DNA of 64,000 nt from Locusta migratoria (GCA_026315105.1 CM048750.1:72657797-72721796); one strand, 5' to 3'. Positions 1 to 11,599 are shown, numbered from the stretch's first letter. Program-made: numbers and translations. Notes: generated by a model from the letters alone, not told the origin.

Positions 1-2613
1 CCCAACGACAAACGCACATCCGACACCTTCATTGGTCTTACAGCCATCCGTATATATGAAGACGGAATTTTCGAGCCGTGCACGAAGTTCAAGAAACCTC
101 GAGCGGTAAACTCCATATAAATCTCAAGCAAAGAGTTGAGACAGCAATATCTCGTACTGTATCACACACAGATTACAACTGAGGCGGTCACTTCCAAAAC
201 TCATGTCCAAAAAACCGAAAAGCGAGATATCGCTTGTTCCAGAATCTTTGTATCATTCTTTGTAATGTGGTAAAAGAGTATCTTCCAAAACTACTAGTGT
301 TTCACGCATATTAAGCACTGAAATTTGCATTTTGTTCCGAAACTTTGTGTGAGCACTGCTTGCTGTATTCCGAAACTTTGTATGTCCAAGGTGAATTTCA
401 AATTTATTACATAAATGTTTATCTGTTATGTCTGTAATGACTGTAGTAAAGCAAAGTAAGCACAAGCGGTCGTATTAGAGTGTTAAACGATTCTTAATAT
501 TTTTTAACTCCGACAAGACTAAAGAAACTGTTAATTTAGCAGTATGCTTCACGACAAAACAAAGCTGTATTGGTGATGTTTATAACAACATAACAAGCAT
601 AAGTAGGTACCTATGAACAGTCTGTAGAAAAAAAAATCAAACGCTTTAACAGTGCTCTTCTGACTGGGTTTCGGCCAATGGACAACATGCAGTATTTTTG
701 AGCGCCGAGCCTGTAAAGATGCTGAGGGAAATGAATGGCGAAGAGGTTAGTGTCAGAAATTTAAGTTGGTAGGCCTGGTACTTCTTCGCAATTAATAAAA
801 TTTATATCTTTGTTGAATTTTTCATACTGTAAATATTGGTTCTGTGTATCATTTAAAATTAAAGACTTTTTATAATGTTTGAGCATGAAATTCCGTTTCT
901 CAGGGGCTGATATTTAATAAACCGAAAAAATTGAATCATTGAGTCCCTGTAGTTCAGACAGTTTGAAGCCCATCACAAAAGATATTATTTGTAACTGATT
1001 CCTTTCTATCGAATTATTCTTTAGAAAAAATTTCATTAGAAGTTTCTTCTAATCATAACTTTTAGATATTTTCTTTCACATATTAACTCATTCGTTACGA
1101 TTTTCACAGATATATGTTCACTTTTAGAATCTTCTTGGACAATATTAGGGAACTAAATACTTGAATAATTGTTTAAGACTTGTTTAAGTATCACATATTC
1201 TCTATTTTGAATTTAATATTTACAGCAAAATCACATTCACAGAAAACACTTTATGAGTTCACAATGCGTGACTTTCGTCAAAGTCTCATTTATATTAAAG
1301 TCTCTGGATCCTGTTACATTGCTTACGAACTTTAACTCTTCCAGATACGTGTTTTTTTTTATTTCATTAAACTTGACAATAAGTTCAAATTCCAAAATCA
1401 CGAATATTAATCAGTTTATTACGGGAGGCAGAAGTTTCTAATTTTTCCGTCCTAGCCTATCTCGATCAAAGTCCAAAGATAATGTACGCATTTGCGTATG
1501 ATCACGATATGAAAGTTTATATTAATAAACAAATACTTTTTCTCGGGTTCCTTCCTATCTTGGAAATAAACCGCGTGTGATACTTTGAAACTAATCACGG
1601 AGAGCTATCACTTAGAGAGTTAAACACTTCGAGATCTATTTACATAGAGAACAAGTAACGTAGAGAGAGAGAGTAATTCAGCTGTGGGTACTGTTTATAA
1701 TAGCAACCCAGTGATCTCAGTGATCTCAGTATAGAGATCAATGTAGCAACCTGACAAATGATCTTTGATATACGAGGTAATTTGACCTACGTATTCCCTG
1801 GATACTATTATTCTGAATTACTCTGATCTAATTTGAATTTACTAAAAATTTTGAAAAATGAGAAATTTCTGCCTCTAAACAAATAAAATTACGTAACGAT
1901 GGAAAATGTTGGAATATGGTGATTCTAATGCTATGGTCGCGATGTGGTGTCACAAATGTGACGTAATAGTTTTTTCCACTTTTCTCCATTTCCCCTCACC
2001 TGGACATGTTGAGTTTTGGAATTGATCGTCTCAACTGTAACTATATCTGAAAAAGAAAAATTACGTTACCATATGTGTCTTGTGTACCGTATGCTATCTC
2101 ACCTGATACCCTTAATTGTTTTAGGCGGCGTAGTTAGGACAGTATATATGTCGAGACTCACTACAGTTTGATGGACTAAAATCAGTCTGCGGATACAAAT
2201 GTCAAGGAATTTCAATTGAGACAGCTATGTAGGTTTTAATTTTTATTTATTTTTTATTGTAGATTCATTGGCTGGTAACGAGAAAACGTGATACAATCTA
2301 TAAGACAACTTAGAGAAAACACTCGCAGAACATGCGGTGCGTTTACAGTAAGAGAGTTGGAAGGTGTGTTTGCCGAACGAAAGTCTCCCAGAAAGACGGG
2401 TAACTTGTGGCTCAACCACATCCTGCTCAGGTGTTCCAAATCTGACCGTGGACGGTTGAACATCCTGCAGACGTTACTGAATATGGGATATCCCCCTTCC
2501 CCACTCAACTTCTTCCCTTTTGTCTAAGAAGGACATTCGTCTGTATTAAGTCATAATTAAGTTTCTTAAGACCATTGTGCACAATCTAAAGGTGTTAACT
2601 CTGTTGGTAATAA
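1..2613. other. Unrecognised AT-rich sequence
   Basis: No gene, mobile-element protein or tRNA-like promoter was recognised here. Open frames are short and uncorroborated. The longest, on the plus strand at 2288-2527 (79 codons), has no motif I know and an almost equally long frame opposite it, so I do not call it a gene. Confidence 0.5.
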
Positions 2614-2804
2614 AATGTTCAAATGTTTGTCAAGCTTAAGGGACTTAACTACGGGGTCATAAGTCCCTAAACTTACAAACTACTTATGAACTACCTTATA
2701 CTAAAGACGACACAAATATCCATGCCCGAGGGGGGATTCGAACCACCAACCGTAGCGGCCGTGCAGACTGTGACTGCACGCCGCAGACATTTCGGCCACT
2801 GCGG
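2614..2804 (-). mobile_element. tRNA-derived SINE, copy 1
   Basis: Read on the minus strand, this has the layout of the SINE family found at least nine times in the window. A tRNA-like head carries a GTGGCCGA A-box region and a diverged B box (GGTTCGAATCC type), followed by a tail that includes AGTTCATAAGTAG, a 'gggactgatga' block, and an end in CAAACATTTGAACA. These are RNA polymerase III transcribed, non-autonomous retroposons that depend on a LINE partner. The head is diverged (GGTGGTTCGAATCC), so this copy looks old. Confidence 0.88.
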
Positions 2805-2806
2805 TT

Positions 2807-2845
2807 GTAATATATGTTGGTAATATATGTTGGTAATATATGTTA
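2807..2845. repeat. 13-bp tandem repeat, three units
   Basis: The unit GTAATATATGTTG is repeated about three times immediately outside the tRNA-like head of the adjacent SINE. It may have arisen by slippage at the insertion edge. Confidence 0.8.
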
Positions 2846-2999
2846 ATGTCTTGCATGTGAATGTACTTCAGAAATGATTTGAATTGTAATGCAATGCAGT
2901 TTTCACAACTTCTGTATCTAATAGTTTCACTACTCATGACGGACACCGGTGTGTTCACAGTTTTCGCTTCCCCATTTTGTCAAAATGTACTTCTGTTTT

Positions 3000-3062
3000 C
3001 AGTGACGGATACAGAATTTTTTCTGAGGGGGGCACAAGGCTGAGGAGGGTGAACATGTCCTT
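3000..3062 (+). mobile_element. Possible hAT-type terminus
   Basis: CAGTGACGGATACAG followed by a T run and a GAGGGGGGCAC block resembles the end of common non-autonomous hAT elements, which often start CAGTGGCGGAT. No matching opposite end or 8 bp duplication was found, so this is a fragment at best. Confidence 0.3.
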
Positions 3063-3767
3063 AAAGGCGTTGTGAGACTAATTTGAAAAATACAAACACA
3101 CACTATTAACAATCATTATCTCATATAACTGATATTGGAAACACCCAGAACATACTCCAAAGCCACACTCCCTTCTTACAAAAAAGTTTTTAGCATACTT
3201 CCATCTAACTATTAGTACTATTAATGCACTACAAGTTTCTGTGCTTTATGGCGTCATTTTCAATTGCCCATGCTTACAAAAATATTACAATGATTAAACC
3301 GCATTGAATAGTGAAAACTTTCAAAATTTACCAAGAATATATAAATAAAAAATAAATGAAAATTCAAGGTCTGAATTCCCTGTGTTCAACTGTGGGTGCA
3401 TTTGTTTTATCCCGTATTATCATAAAGGATGAAACACTTTACCACATATGAACACAGGGTATTCAGTCTCTGAATTTAATTTGATTTGTAAGTGTTTCTC
3501 AGCTTGGCGAGATGGGCATATGCGAATCCCTATACAGAGGAAACCATGCGAAATTGGCATTGGTTTCTCCACATATTTACAGCTTTGAAATAACTGGACT
3601 AAAAGACTGACCACTTGAAAACTCAAATTGTACAATACGGTCGAAAATTAATTTTTGTACAATGATGCCCACAGGATTATGATATTACATGTGCAAAATG
3701 AATTATTGTTGACTGTACAAAAGCTTAGGGCATATGGTTCACAAAAAATAAAATTTAATTAAAAAAT
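3063..3767. other. Unrecognised AT-rich sequence
   Basis: No conserved protein or known repeat was recognised. A 71-codon minus-strand frame at 3420-3635 has no recognisable motif. Confidence 0.5.
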
Positions 3768-3955
3768 TAAAAAGTTCAAAGAAACGAAACTGCTAATAAG
3801 GTCTCGGCCCCTAGTCTTACTAACTACTTAAACTAACTCCTTCTAAGGACAACACGTGCACCCATTCCCGAGGGAGGACTCTAATACCTGGCGGGAGGGG
3901 CAGCGTACTCCGTGACGTTGCACCGCAGATCACACGGCCATTTCCGCCCGGCGCA
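3768..3955 (-). mobile_element. Diverged tRNA-derived SINE
   Basis: This is the same block order as the other minus-strand SINEs: a reverse-complemented tail, a 'cccattcccgagggagga' block, then a degraded tRNA-like head. The B box is mutated and the head ends in a CCGCCCGGCGC block. It is clearly related to, but much older than, the copies at 12.6 and 14.2 kb. Confidence 0.65.
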
Positions 3956-4149
3956 CATGGTTTGATTGTCATTTTGATAAATGTAGAGTTCCATACTCAC
4001 GATACTCTTTTTTTTTATTTTATGGTAAATTTTTAAACTTTTCAGTGTTTAATGTGGTTGAATCATTGTAATATTTATTTGTAATCATAGGTTCTTGACA
4101 AAGTGCGCCGAAACTAGTAGTGCATTGGTAGTATGGAAGTATATTAATT

Positions 4150-4336
4150 CAAGTGGCCGAACGGTCTGCGGCGCGCCAGTCATGTTCTGCACGGCCACTA
4201 AGGTCGGGGGTTCGAATCCCCCCTCGGGCAAGAATATTTGTGCCGTCTTTAGTTTTAACTAGTTCATAAGTAATTTGTAAGTTTAGGAACTGATGACCAT
4301 GTAGTTAAGTCCCATAAGCTCTACAGACATTTGATT
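4150..4336 (+). mobile_element. tRNA-derived SINE (plus strand)
   Basis: The tRNA-like head has AGTGGCCGAACGG as the A-box region and GGGGGTTCGAATCCCC as the B box. It is followed by the family tail (AGTTCATAAGTAAT, GACTGATGACC, TTAAGTCCCATAAGC) and ends near CATTTGATTTTTTGA. Confidence 0.9.
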
Positions 4337-4901
4337 TTTTGAAGACGATTTTACCCGGTGATGCCAGGAGCAGAAAACATCTGCACCAGTTCCAGGAAGT
4401 TCATTTATTTCGGAGAGCTTTCACCGTTACGCCACCCCTAGACACGAAATATTACTGCACACATTGTTACGGGAAACGTTTCCAACACTGCGACTCTGCC
4501 TTCCGCTCACTGCTCCTCGCCTCCCGGCAGCCTTGGTAGACGCCCTATGCCGCTGCCAACAGCCAGCGCACGAATAGTCAACTTATCGTGGACAAACAAT
4601 ACTGTATCCGGCGTAGCTGTTTCATTATCAAACAATACACCGAACAACAATCAAACAGCCAGTAAACACGTAGCGCTAAGTTTTATATTCCCTCAAAACC
4701 TAAAATCAGATTTCCTGTGTCGCATTGAGCTACCAATTTCTTCTTCGTGCTACGCGTAACATGTTGAGTTTTCAAGAAAGCTTTCCCGATCAACTAAATT
4801 ACACTTGATTGTGTTTCTATAAGATTTCTACCAGTATGAAAATCCTTTGCATCTGATGTGCGGAAAAATGTCATTGAAATTTCTAATTTGCTCCAATAAC
4901 T
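4337..4901. other. No recognised gene
   Basis: Two short plus-strand open frames (66 and 70 codons at 4339-4539 and 4547-4759) show no family signature. RTE homology begins abruptly at about 4902, so the sequence before it is the pre-existing flank of a 5'-truncated LINE. Confidence 0.5.
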
Positions 4902-7577
4902 GGCAGGATGAACAGGATTTCTGGTCAGGTGAGTACAGGATTATAAATACAAAATCAATTGGGGGTATCACAGGAGTAGGACTGATAATGAATAAGAAAA
5001 TAGGAATGCGGGTAAACTACTATGAGCAGCGCAGTGATCGCATTATCATTGTCGAGATAGATACGAAGCCAACACCGACCACAGTAGTACAGGTTTATAT
5101 GCCAACTAGCTCTGCCGATGATGAGGAGCTAAAGGAAATTATTCAGACAATTAAGGGAGAGGAAAACTTAATTGTGATGGGAGACTGGAATTCGGTAGTA
5201 GGAAAAGGAAGAGAAGGAAAAATAGTAGGTGAATATGGACTGGGCAGGAGGAATGAAAGAGGAAGTCGCCTGGTAGAATTTTGCTCGGAACATGATTTAA
5301 TTGTAACAAACACGTGGTTTAAGAATCACAAAAGAAGGTTGTATACCTGGAAGAGACCAGGAGACACCGGAAGATACCAGATAGATTTTATAATGGTAAA
5401 ACATAGATTCCGGAACCAGGTTATAAACTGCAAGACATACCCAAGGGCAGATATAGACTCTGACCATAACTTGTTAGTCATGAACTGTAGGCTGAAACTG
5501 AAAAAACTGCGGAAAGGTAGGAAAATAAGGAGATGGGACCTAGATAAATTGAAGGAACGTGAAGTTCTGGTGAATTTCAGAGGGAGATTTAGGCAACAAT
5601 TGACAGAAACAGGGGGAAATAAAACAGTAGAAGAGGAATGGGTAGCATTGAGAGATGAAATCGTGAAGGCAGCAGAGGACAAAATAGGTAGAAAGGCAAG
5701 ACCTACAAAAAATCCATGGATATCACAGGAAATACTAAATTTAATTGATGAATGGAGAAAATATAAAAATGCAGTAAATGAAACAGGTAAAATGGAGTAC
5801 AGACGACTAAGAAATGAGATTGACAGGAAGTGCAAAATGGCTAAGCAGGAGTGACTAGAAGCCAAATGCAAATCTGTAGAAGAATGTATAAGAAGGGGAA
5901 AAGTAGATACCGCCTACAGGAAAATCAAAGAGACATTTGGGGAGAAGAAAAGCAATTCTACGAATATCAAGAACTCAGATGGGAAACCAGTTCTCAGTAA
6001 AGAAGGGAAAGCTGAAAGGTGGAAAGAGTACCTAGAGCAGCTCTACAAAGGAAATGAACTTAGAGACAATGTTGTAGGAAGGGAAGAGGAAGTAGATAAA
6101 GATGAAATAGGAGATACTATACTGAGAGATGAATCTGACAGAGCCCTGAAAGACCTAGGTCGGAACAAGGCCCCAGGAGTAGATGACATACCCTCAGAGC
6201 TACTAAAGTCTCTGGGAGAGCCAGCCATGACAAAACTATTTGAACTGGTGTGTAGGATGTATGAGACAGGCGAAATACCCGCAGACTTTAAGAAAAAATG
6301 TAATAATCCCCATTCCAAAGAAATCAGGTGCAGACAGGTGTGAAAATTACAGAACCATCAGTTTGATAAGTCATGGTTGCAAAATTTTAACACGGATTAT
6401 CTGCAGGAGAATGGAAAACCTGGTAGAAGCTGACCTCGAGGAAGATCAGTTTGGATTCAGGAGGAACGTATCTTAGAAGATAGAAGATAGAAGGCAAACC
6501 TACATTTTTAGCCTTTGTAGATTTGGAGAAAGCGTTTGACAATGTTGACTGGACTACACTCTTTCAAATTCTGAAGTCAGCGGGGGTAAAATACAGGGAA
6601 AGGAGAGTTATCTACAACTTGTACAAAAGCCAGACCGCAGTTATTAGACTCGAAGGGCATGAAAGGGAAGCATCAGTTGGGAAGGGAGTAAGACAGGGTT
6701 GTAGCCTTTCTCCGATGTTATTCAATTTGTACATTGAGCAGGCGGTGAAGGAAAGCAAGGAAAATTTTGGAATAGGGATTAAAGTTCAGGGGGAAGAAAT
6801 AAAAACATTGCGTTTTGCTGATGACATTGTAATTCTGTCAGAGACAGCGAACGACCTGGAAGAGCAGTTGATGGAATGGACAGTGTGTTGAAGAGAGCGT
6901 ATAAAATGAACATTAACAAGAGCAAAACAAAAATAATGGAATGCGGTCTTAGAAAATCAGGCAATGCTGAAGGAATTAGATTAGGTAACGAAACAATGAA
7001 GGTGGTAGATGAGTTTTGTTACTTGGGTAGTAAAATAACATGCGATGGTCGCAGTACAGAGGATATAAAATTCAGAATGGCAATGGGAAGAAAAGCATTT
7101 TTGAAAAAGAGAAATTTGCTAACATCGAATATTAATTTAAGGGTAAGTAAGTCTTTTCTGAAGGCATTTGTGTGGAGTGTTGCCTTGTACGGGAGTGAAA
7201 CATGGACGATAAGCAGTGTGGACAGGAAGAGAATAGAGGCTTTTGAAATGTGGTGTTACAGAAGAATGCTGAAGATTAGGTGGGTAGATCGCGTAACTAA
7301 TGAGGAGGTACTGAACAGAAATGGGGAGAAAAGAAATTTCTGGCATACCTTGACTAAAAGAAGGGATAGATTGGTAGGACAGATTCTTAGACATCGAGGA
7401 ATCGTAAATTTAGCATTGGAGGGAAGTGTGTGGGGTAAAAATCGCAGAGGGAGGCCAAGAGACGCGTATAGTAAGCAGATTCAAGTGGATGTGGGTTGCC
7501 GTTCTTATGAGGAGATGAAAAGGCTTGCTCAGGATAGAGTAGGGTGGAGAGCTGCATCAAACCAGTCTCCGGACTGA
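4902..7577 (+). pseudogene. RTE endonuclease-reverse transcriptase, broken (copy 1)
   Basis: The protein would nick chromosomal DNA and copy its own RNA into the nick. Visible parts in order are: the AP-endonuclease-like domain (VMGDWNSVVG, QIDFIM, DSDHNLL) up to 5854; the reverse transcriptase with intact RFADD at about 6800-6830; and the RTE C-terminal region (YGSETW, MWCYRRML, WGKNRRGRPRD) to 7577. Lesions seen against copy 3: a 21 bp in-frame deletion near 5129; a TGA at 5852-5854 where copy 3 reads TGG; a 1-base insertion in an A run near 6295; a deletion of about 40 bp with a short duplicated AGAAGATAG near 6475; and a 1-base deletion near 6872. It cannot make an intact protein. It is the only one of the three copies whose catalytic FADD box is unchanged. 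Confidence 0.93.
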
Positions 7578-7597
7578 AGACCATAACAACAACAACT
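4902..7597 (+). mobile_element. RTE-clade non-LTR retrotransposon, copy 1 (5'-truncated)
   Basis: A LINE of the RTE (BovB-like) clade. Comparison with the copy at 56.6-59.4 kb shows homology starting at GGCAGGATGAACAGG, so the 5' UTR and the first ~75 endonuclease residues are missing. The 3' end is complete: the coding region stops at 7577 and is followed by GAAGACCATAACAACAACAAC, the (AAC)n tail typical of RTE elements. 5' truncation with an intact 3' end is the normal outcome of target-primed reverse transcription. Confidence 0.93.
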
Positions 7598-7842
7598 GGA
7601 AAATCGAAACGTGTAGCTTCAAATAAAACTGTTTATAATGCGTGGCAGTACTGTTTTTTAGTGTCTAGGAAAAGAATCCAGAGTGATGAACTGATTACCG
7701 AAAACACCTGAATGCGCCAGCCTGAAAGCAGCCCTAGAAATTCACGATTTTTTCACATAGTTAAATCCTTTAACTTTATTTACGTATGAATAAAATCCAC
7801 ACAATATGTCATTTATCTGCCAATTAATCACAAAACAATAAA
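7598..7842. other. No recognised feature
   Basis: A short AT-rich gap between the RTE tail and the left arm of an inverted repeat. Nothing was recognised. Confidence 0.5.
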
Positions 7843-8578
7843 CGATTTTCTCGAGAACGTTTGAGGGTTGGCTCGAATGGCTTTGGCTGATTGTTCTTTA
7901 AGTTCTAAACTTCAGGTAGCATTGTGATTTTTATTTATTTTTATTTTATTTTTTAGTTTTATCGTAAATTACTAACAAAAGAGGAGCAAGAAGCAATTAA
8001 AAGGAAGCATAACACAAAAAGTCATTTTACGTTATGTTAATTACAGGGATCTTGCCCTTTTAAACTCACAATTACATGCTGTCTGTAAGTGAAAGTTAAT
8101 CATTCTTATGCTGAGCTATCCTCCCTCCTCTCTCTACCTTCCTTCTCTCTCCCTTTCTTTCTCTCTCTCTCTCTTTTCTTTCTCTCTACCTCTCTCTCTC
8201 TTTCTCTCTCTCATTTTTTGTCAGGCTGTCTGGGGGAGGGGGGGGGGACGCAAGTGCCCCCCCCTCCCGCAAATCCACTCTAGTCTGTTTTTGTTTATTA
8301 ATTGCACGTACATGGTCACATTGAATTCTAACTCAGACGGTCATAAAACGGGAAGGGGGAAAAATGCTACCGGTGTACCAGCGAAGGAAAACGCTCAAGC
8401 AACCTGCACAAATTCACTTGATAAATATCAAAAATAGATTTTCAAGGTGAAATCAAGGAGACCACATGGGAATCGGATTTTAGAATTTCTTTATATTTAT
8501 GCTACCTGAAGTTCAGAACTTAAAGAACAATCAGCCAAAGCCATTCGAGGCAACCCTCAAACGTTCTCGAGAAAATCG
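7843..8578. repeat. Inverted repeat: ~80 bp arms, 576 bp spacer
   Basis: 7843-7922 and 8499-8578 are reverse complements with few differences. The arm begins CGATTTTCTCGAGAACG and contains TGGCTTTGGCTGATTGTTC. Two direct copies of the same arm sequence occur at 9148-9228 and 9413-9494. The structure could be a MITE-like element with ~80 bp terminal repeats, but no target duplication was found. Confidence 0.75.
8117..8246. repeat. Polypyrimidine (CT/CTTT) tract and G run
   Basis: About 100 bp of nearly pure C/T on the plus strand, followed by a TTTTTGTC stretch and a run of G. It lies in the loop of the inverted repeat. The two long open frames here (from 8089 and 8108) translate to Ser/Leu/Phe-rich low-complexity sequence and are not genes. 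Confidence 0.9.
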
Positions 8579-9019
8579 ACTTTGAAGTTTTGCAAAGTAC
8601 AATGAGGTATAAATAATTCAGTCGTATAAGACATTTTGGGATCTCTAATTCCACGTATTGGTCAGTTTTTGTTTACGTGCATGTAGACGAACTGAAAACC
8701 TTGTAATCACGTAAAACGATGGTTGAGTAAGTTAGCTGCTTGGAAAGCGATTAGTACCTATGGGGATGACTTTCTAAAAACAGCGTCGTATATCTTCAAA
8801 AACTAAACAATCAAAGACTACCGTCGTCAACTTATGGTGAAGTCAATACTGTACAAAATGTAACTTATGTTTTATTGATTGAAACCATCTTATTAACAAC
8901 CTGTTATACAATATAAAAATTACGAATAAACAAAAATACGTGCACTTTTTGTAAAAATTAGCATTAAATATTAAAATTGTGTTAGTATTCGAACACAACG
9001 GAAACATTAAAATTTATAT
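8579..9019. other. No recognised feature
   Basis: AT-rich sequence with no protein motif or known repeat recognised. Confidence 0.5.
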
Positions 9020-9095
9020 GTCACGACACGTTTCGAACCAGCGACTGTAGTGTTGCAACGCCGTAACGCTACCACATGAGCTACACGGACAGATG
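9020..9095 (-). repeat. tRNA-like fragment (pseudo-tRNA or SINE head)
   Basis: On the minus strand, TGTAGCTCATGTGGTAGCG resembles an A box and CTGGTTCGAAAC a B box about 30 bases downstream. The acceptor arms do not pair convincingly and I could not build a normal anticodon stem. It is therefore more likely a relic or SINE head than a functional tRNA gene. Confidence 0.4.
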
Positions 9096-9140
9096 ATGCA
9101 ATTGACTTAATGATTGGTACTTACGCCTACTTGCAAAACT

Positions 9141-9709
9141 TCAAAGGCGATTTTCTCGACAATTTTTGAGAGCTGCGTCGAGTGGCTTTGGTTGATTCTT
9201 ATTTGAAGTTCTGAACTTCAGGTACCATAAATATAAAAAAAATTCTAAAATCCGATACCTATGTGGTCCCCTTGTAAGAATGTTGTGCTACTAACATTCC
9301 CATAAGGAACGTCAAGATAAAACTGTTTACGAAAAGTGGGTCAATAACAATACTCCCACGATACATGTGTAAATGAAAAGTCAGGAAATAGTAAAACATG
9401 ATGCTTCAAAGTCGATTTTCTCGACAATTTTTGAGAGTTGCATCGAGGTGGCTTTGGCTGATTCTTATTTGAAGTTCTGAACTTCGCGAACCATAAACAT
9501 AAAAAAAAAAAAATAAAAAAAAATAAAAAAAAAAAAAATTAAAAAAAAAATTCTAATATCCGATATCGATTTCGTCCCCTTGTAAGAATGTTCTGCTACT
9601 AACGTTCCCATAAGGAATGTCAAGATAAAACTGTTTATGAAAAAGGGGTCAATAACAATACTCCCGCGATACATATGCAAATGGAAAGTGAGGAAATAGT
9701 AAAACATGA
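9141..9709 (+). repeat. Tandem duplication of ~265-300 bp
   Basis: Unit 1 (about 9141-9404) and unit 2 (about 9405-9709) share the same order: CAAAG-CGATTTTCTCGACAA, TTGAAGTTCTGAACTTC, a GTCCCCTTGTAAGAATGTT block, CATTCCCATAAGGAA, then GTAAAACATGATGCT. Unit 2 carries an extra A-rich stretch at about 9500-9552. Its last ~140 bp recurs again at 10493-10633. Confidence 0.85.
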
Positions 9710-9741
9710 TGCTGTGAAGAGTATATTCAACACGCACTTCA
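9601..9741 (+). repeat. Left ~140 bp direct repeat flanking the RNase H LINE fragment
   Basis: This segment runs from the ACGTTCCCATAAGGAA block through CATGATGCTGTGAAGAG to CAACACGCACTTC. It is repeated at 10493-10633 with roughly 10 differences, and the LINE fragment lies exactly between the two. Confidence 0.85.
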
Positions 9742-10492
9742 CTATGTATTCAGACAGCCAGGCAGACCTGAGATCACTGCCAGCTACTGCAACAAGGTCT
9801 AAAGTTGTTGCAGAATGTCACAGGGTTCTGGTGGAGCTAGGGGAAAGCAATAGAGTAAACCTATTGTGGGTCCCTGGCCACTCGGGGATCAGTGGCAACA
9901 AACATGCCGACAGATTAGCCAGGATGGGGGCAGAGACTCCATTTACTGGACCGGTACCTGTCCTGACAATCAACAAGGCAATGATCAAATTGGAGCTACG
10001 TAACTGGCTCAGAAGACAGCACGTAGAATATTGGACCAAAGTATATAAACAAAACCATAGCAAGGTAATGATACCAAAGCCATGTTTTAAAAGAAGCTCT
10101 GCAATCCTGGGCCTGAACAGGAGAGAGATTAGACTCATGGTTGGATTGCTTACAGGCCATGGGAATTTCAAAAAAACACCTACATACAATGGGAATAACA
10201 GAAGAGGACCCTAAATGTAGGATCTGTGATGACGGTGATGAAACTGCATCACATCTAATCTTCGAATGCATTGCATTGGAGAGTAAAAGGCACAGAACAT
10301 ATGGGACAACCAGACCCGAAGAAATTGTGTCTAATAAAGAACTGGTAAAGGGACTCCTTGCACTATTCAAGGGCATTGGTTGGCTTTACTAGATATACAG
10401 GGAGCGATACCGCGCAATAAACTTTCGGTGTGGGCAGTGGCGGGTTGGACCAAGACTGTTTTGGCTTCCCTGAGAAAATCAAATCAAATCAA
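9742..10492 (+). mobile_element. Non-LTR retrotransposon 3' fragment with RNase H domain
   Basis: The open frame carries a ribonuclease H domain (YSDSQADL, LLWVPGHSGISGN, HADRLAR) followed by a C-terminal Cys/His motif (CRICDDGDETASHLIFEC). RNase H followed by such a CCHC-like motif is typical of the I/R1/LOA group of LINEs. One extra A in a run near 10170 shifts the frame, so the protein is split between the frames ending at 10214 and 10392. The 3' end is an (AAATC)n-like tail at about 10476-10492. Only the last ~210 codons are present. Confidence 0.85.
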
Positions 10493-10633
10493 CATTCCCA
10501 TAAGGAACATCAAGATAAAACTGTTTACGAAAAGTGGGTCAATAACAATACTCCCGCGATACACGTGTAAGTGGAAAGTGAGGAAATAGTAAAACATGAT
10601 GCTGTGAAGAGTATATTCAACACGCACTTCCAT
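10493..10633 (+). repeat. Right ~140 bp direct repeat flanking the RNase H LINE fragment
   Basis: Partner of 9601-9741, starting directly after the (AAATC)n tail. A partial third copy (about 9292-9404) lies upstream, so duplication before the LINE insertion is possible. Confidence 0.85.
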
Positions 10634-10986
10634 TTTTCTCCGTGTAGGATGATGCTTCGTGCTAGCTGCCTACCTCGGGAAGCCGCGACTGTAGTCTCCA
10701 GCAGATGTCAGCATTGCGCGTGCGTCGCCAACATTCATAACAAACTGAGCGTACAATTAGTCGGCGCTGCGGACTAGCAGCACTTGAGGCGAGATAACAG
10801 CGCCCAGATAACGCGAGGGCACGGCAGCCGCGGTGCTTGTCGTAGCACACGTCGCGGGAGCTGCAGTCGTCCAAGTCGAGACGGAAACAGGCGCGTACAT
10901 GAAGATTCTGTGGACTGGACAAGAACGGTTTCCTTAGCTTTTCACTCCCAGCCATCCGGTCAGGTTTGCTAGCCCTGTGGTAACCA
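10634..10986. other. GC/CpG-rich unrecognised segment
   Basis: Distinctly richer in GC and CpG than its neighbours. Open frames occur on both strands (62-97 codons) but none resembles a known family. It could be a promoter-like or 5' UTR part of an unidentified element. I see no supporting motif. Confidence 0.4.
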
Positions 10987-11350
10987 GGGCCGGCCCGTCC
11001 ACATAGGCAAATTAGGCAATTGCCTAGGGCGCTCGAATTAGGGGGGCGGCAAATTAGTGGTGCGAGACGAACCCTCGTGCGCTAGTGATGCGGTTTACTT
11101 TGCTGTTGCGCTTCAGTTCCAGGAGCGATAAATTCCCGGTTACTATACACATAGAGCAACTGGAAAGAGACGAGATGCAAGCCAATGTTACATGCATTTT
11201 CTTTGATTCTTCAGAATTTTGCTAGTAAGCGTTTAATGAATAGACGAGTTGCTGTTTGCAAGTAACCATCCCGTGATCAAAGCTGGCTTACTGCCCATCA
11301 TGTCAGCTAGGGCGCCTTTACGACCCCGCGCAATCCGCCGCCCTGCATTC
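10987..11350. mobile_element. Possible hAT-type non-autonomous element fragment
   Basis: Starts CAGGGCCGGCCCGTC, followed by AATTGCCTAGGGCGC and GGGGGGCGGCAAAT, a form common at ends of non-autonomous hAT elements. A loosely related reverse-orientation block (TAGGGCGCC ... GCCGCCCTG) lies at 11307-11346. No clear target duplication was found, so the limits are tentative. Confidence 0.35.
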
Positions 11351-11599
11351 TCTGTATTACACAGTGGGCGCTAATGACCTCAGGTTATCAGTTTCTTGAT
11401 AAGAAAGATCACCTATTTGTTCATAATGGCGCTATAAATAATTATTCTTAGGTGTAAGTATAATTTTGTGATGCGCAAACACACTGTTTGTGCCTCTCAT
11501 ATTGTAGAGATAGGCTATGTCTCATCAAGTGAAGCTCTTGGTTTGTCTGCACAGCTCTTGTAGCAGCTCTTCTTTTAGTGATGATATATCTTCTATATT

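Noticed and set aside
2288..2527. 79-codon plus-strand frame as a host exon
   Set aside because: It has no recognised domain, an equally long opposing frame, and no splice-site support that I can judge by eye.
5326..5871. 181-codon minus-strand frame opposite RTE copy 1 (and 156 codons opposite copy 3)
   Set aside because: Mirror of the A-rich LINE coding strand; Ser/Leu/Phe-rich and explained by the codon bias of the sense frame.
8089..8437. Two overlapping open frames of 64 and 109 codons
   Set aside because: They translate a CT-rich microsatellite and a G run; composition alone explains the absence of stops.
9020..9095. A functional tRNA gene on the minus strand
   Set aside because: A- and B-box words are present, but the acceptor stem does not pair and no clear anticodon arm can be drawn.
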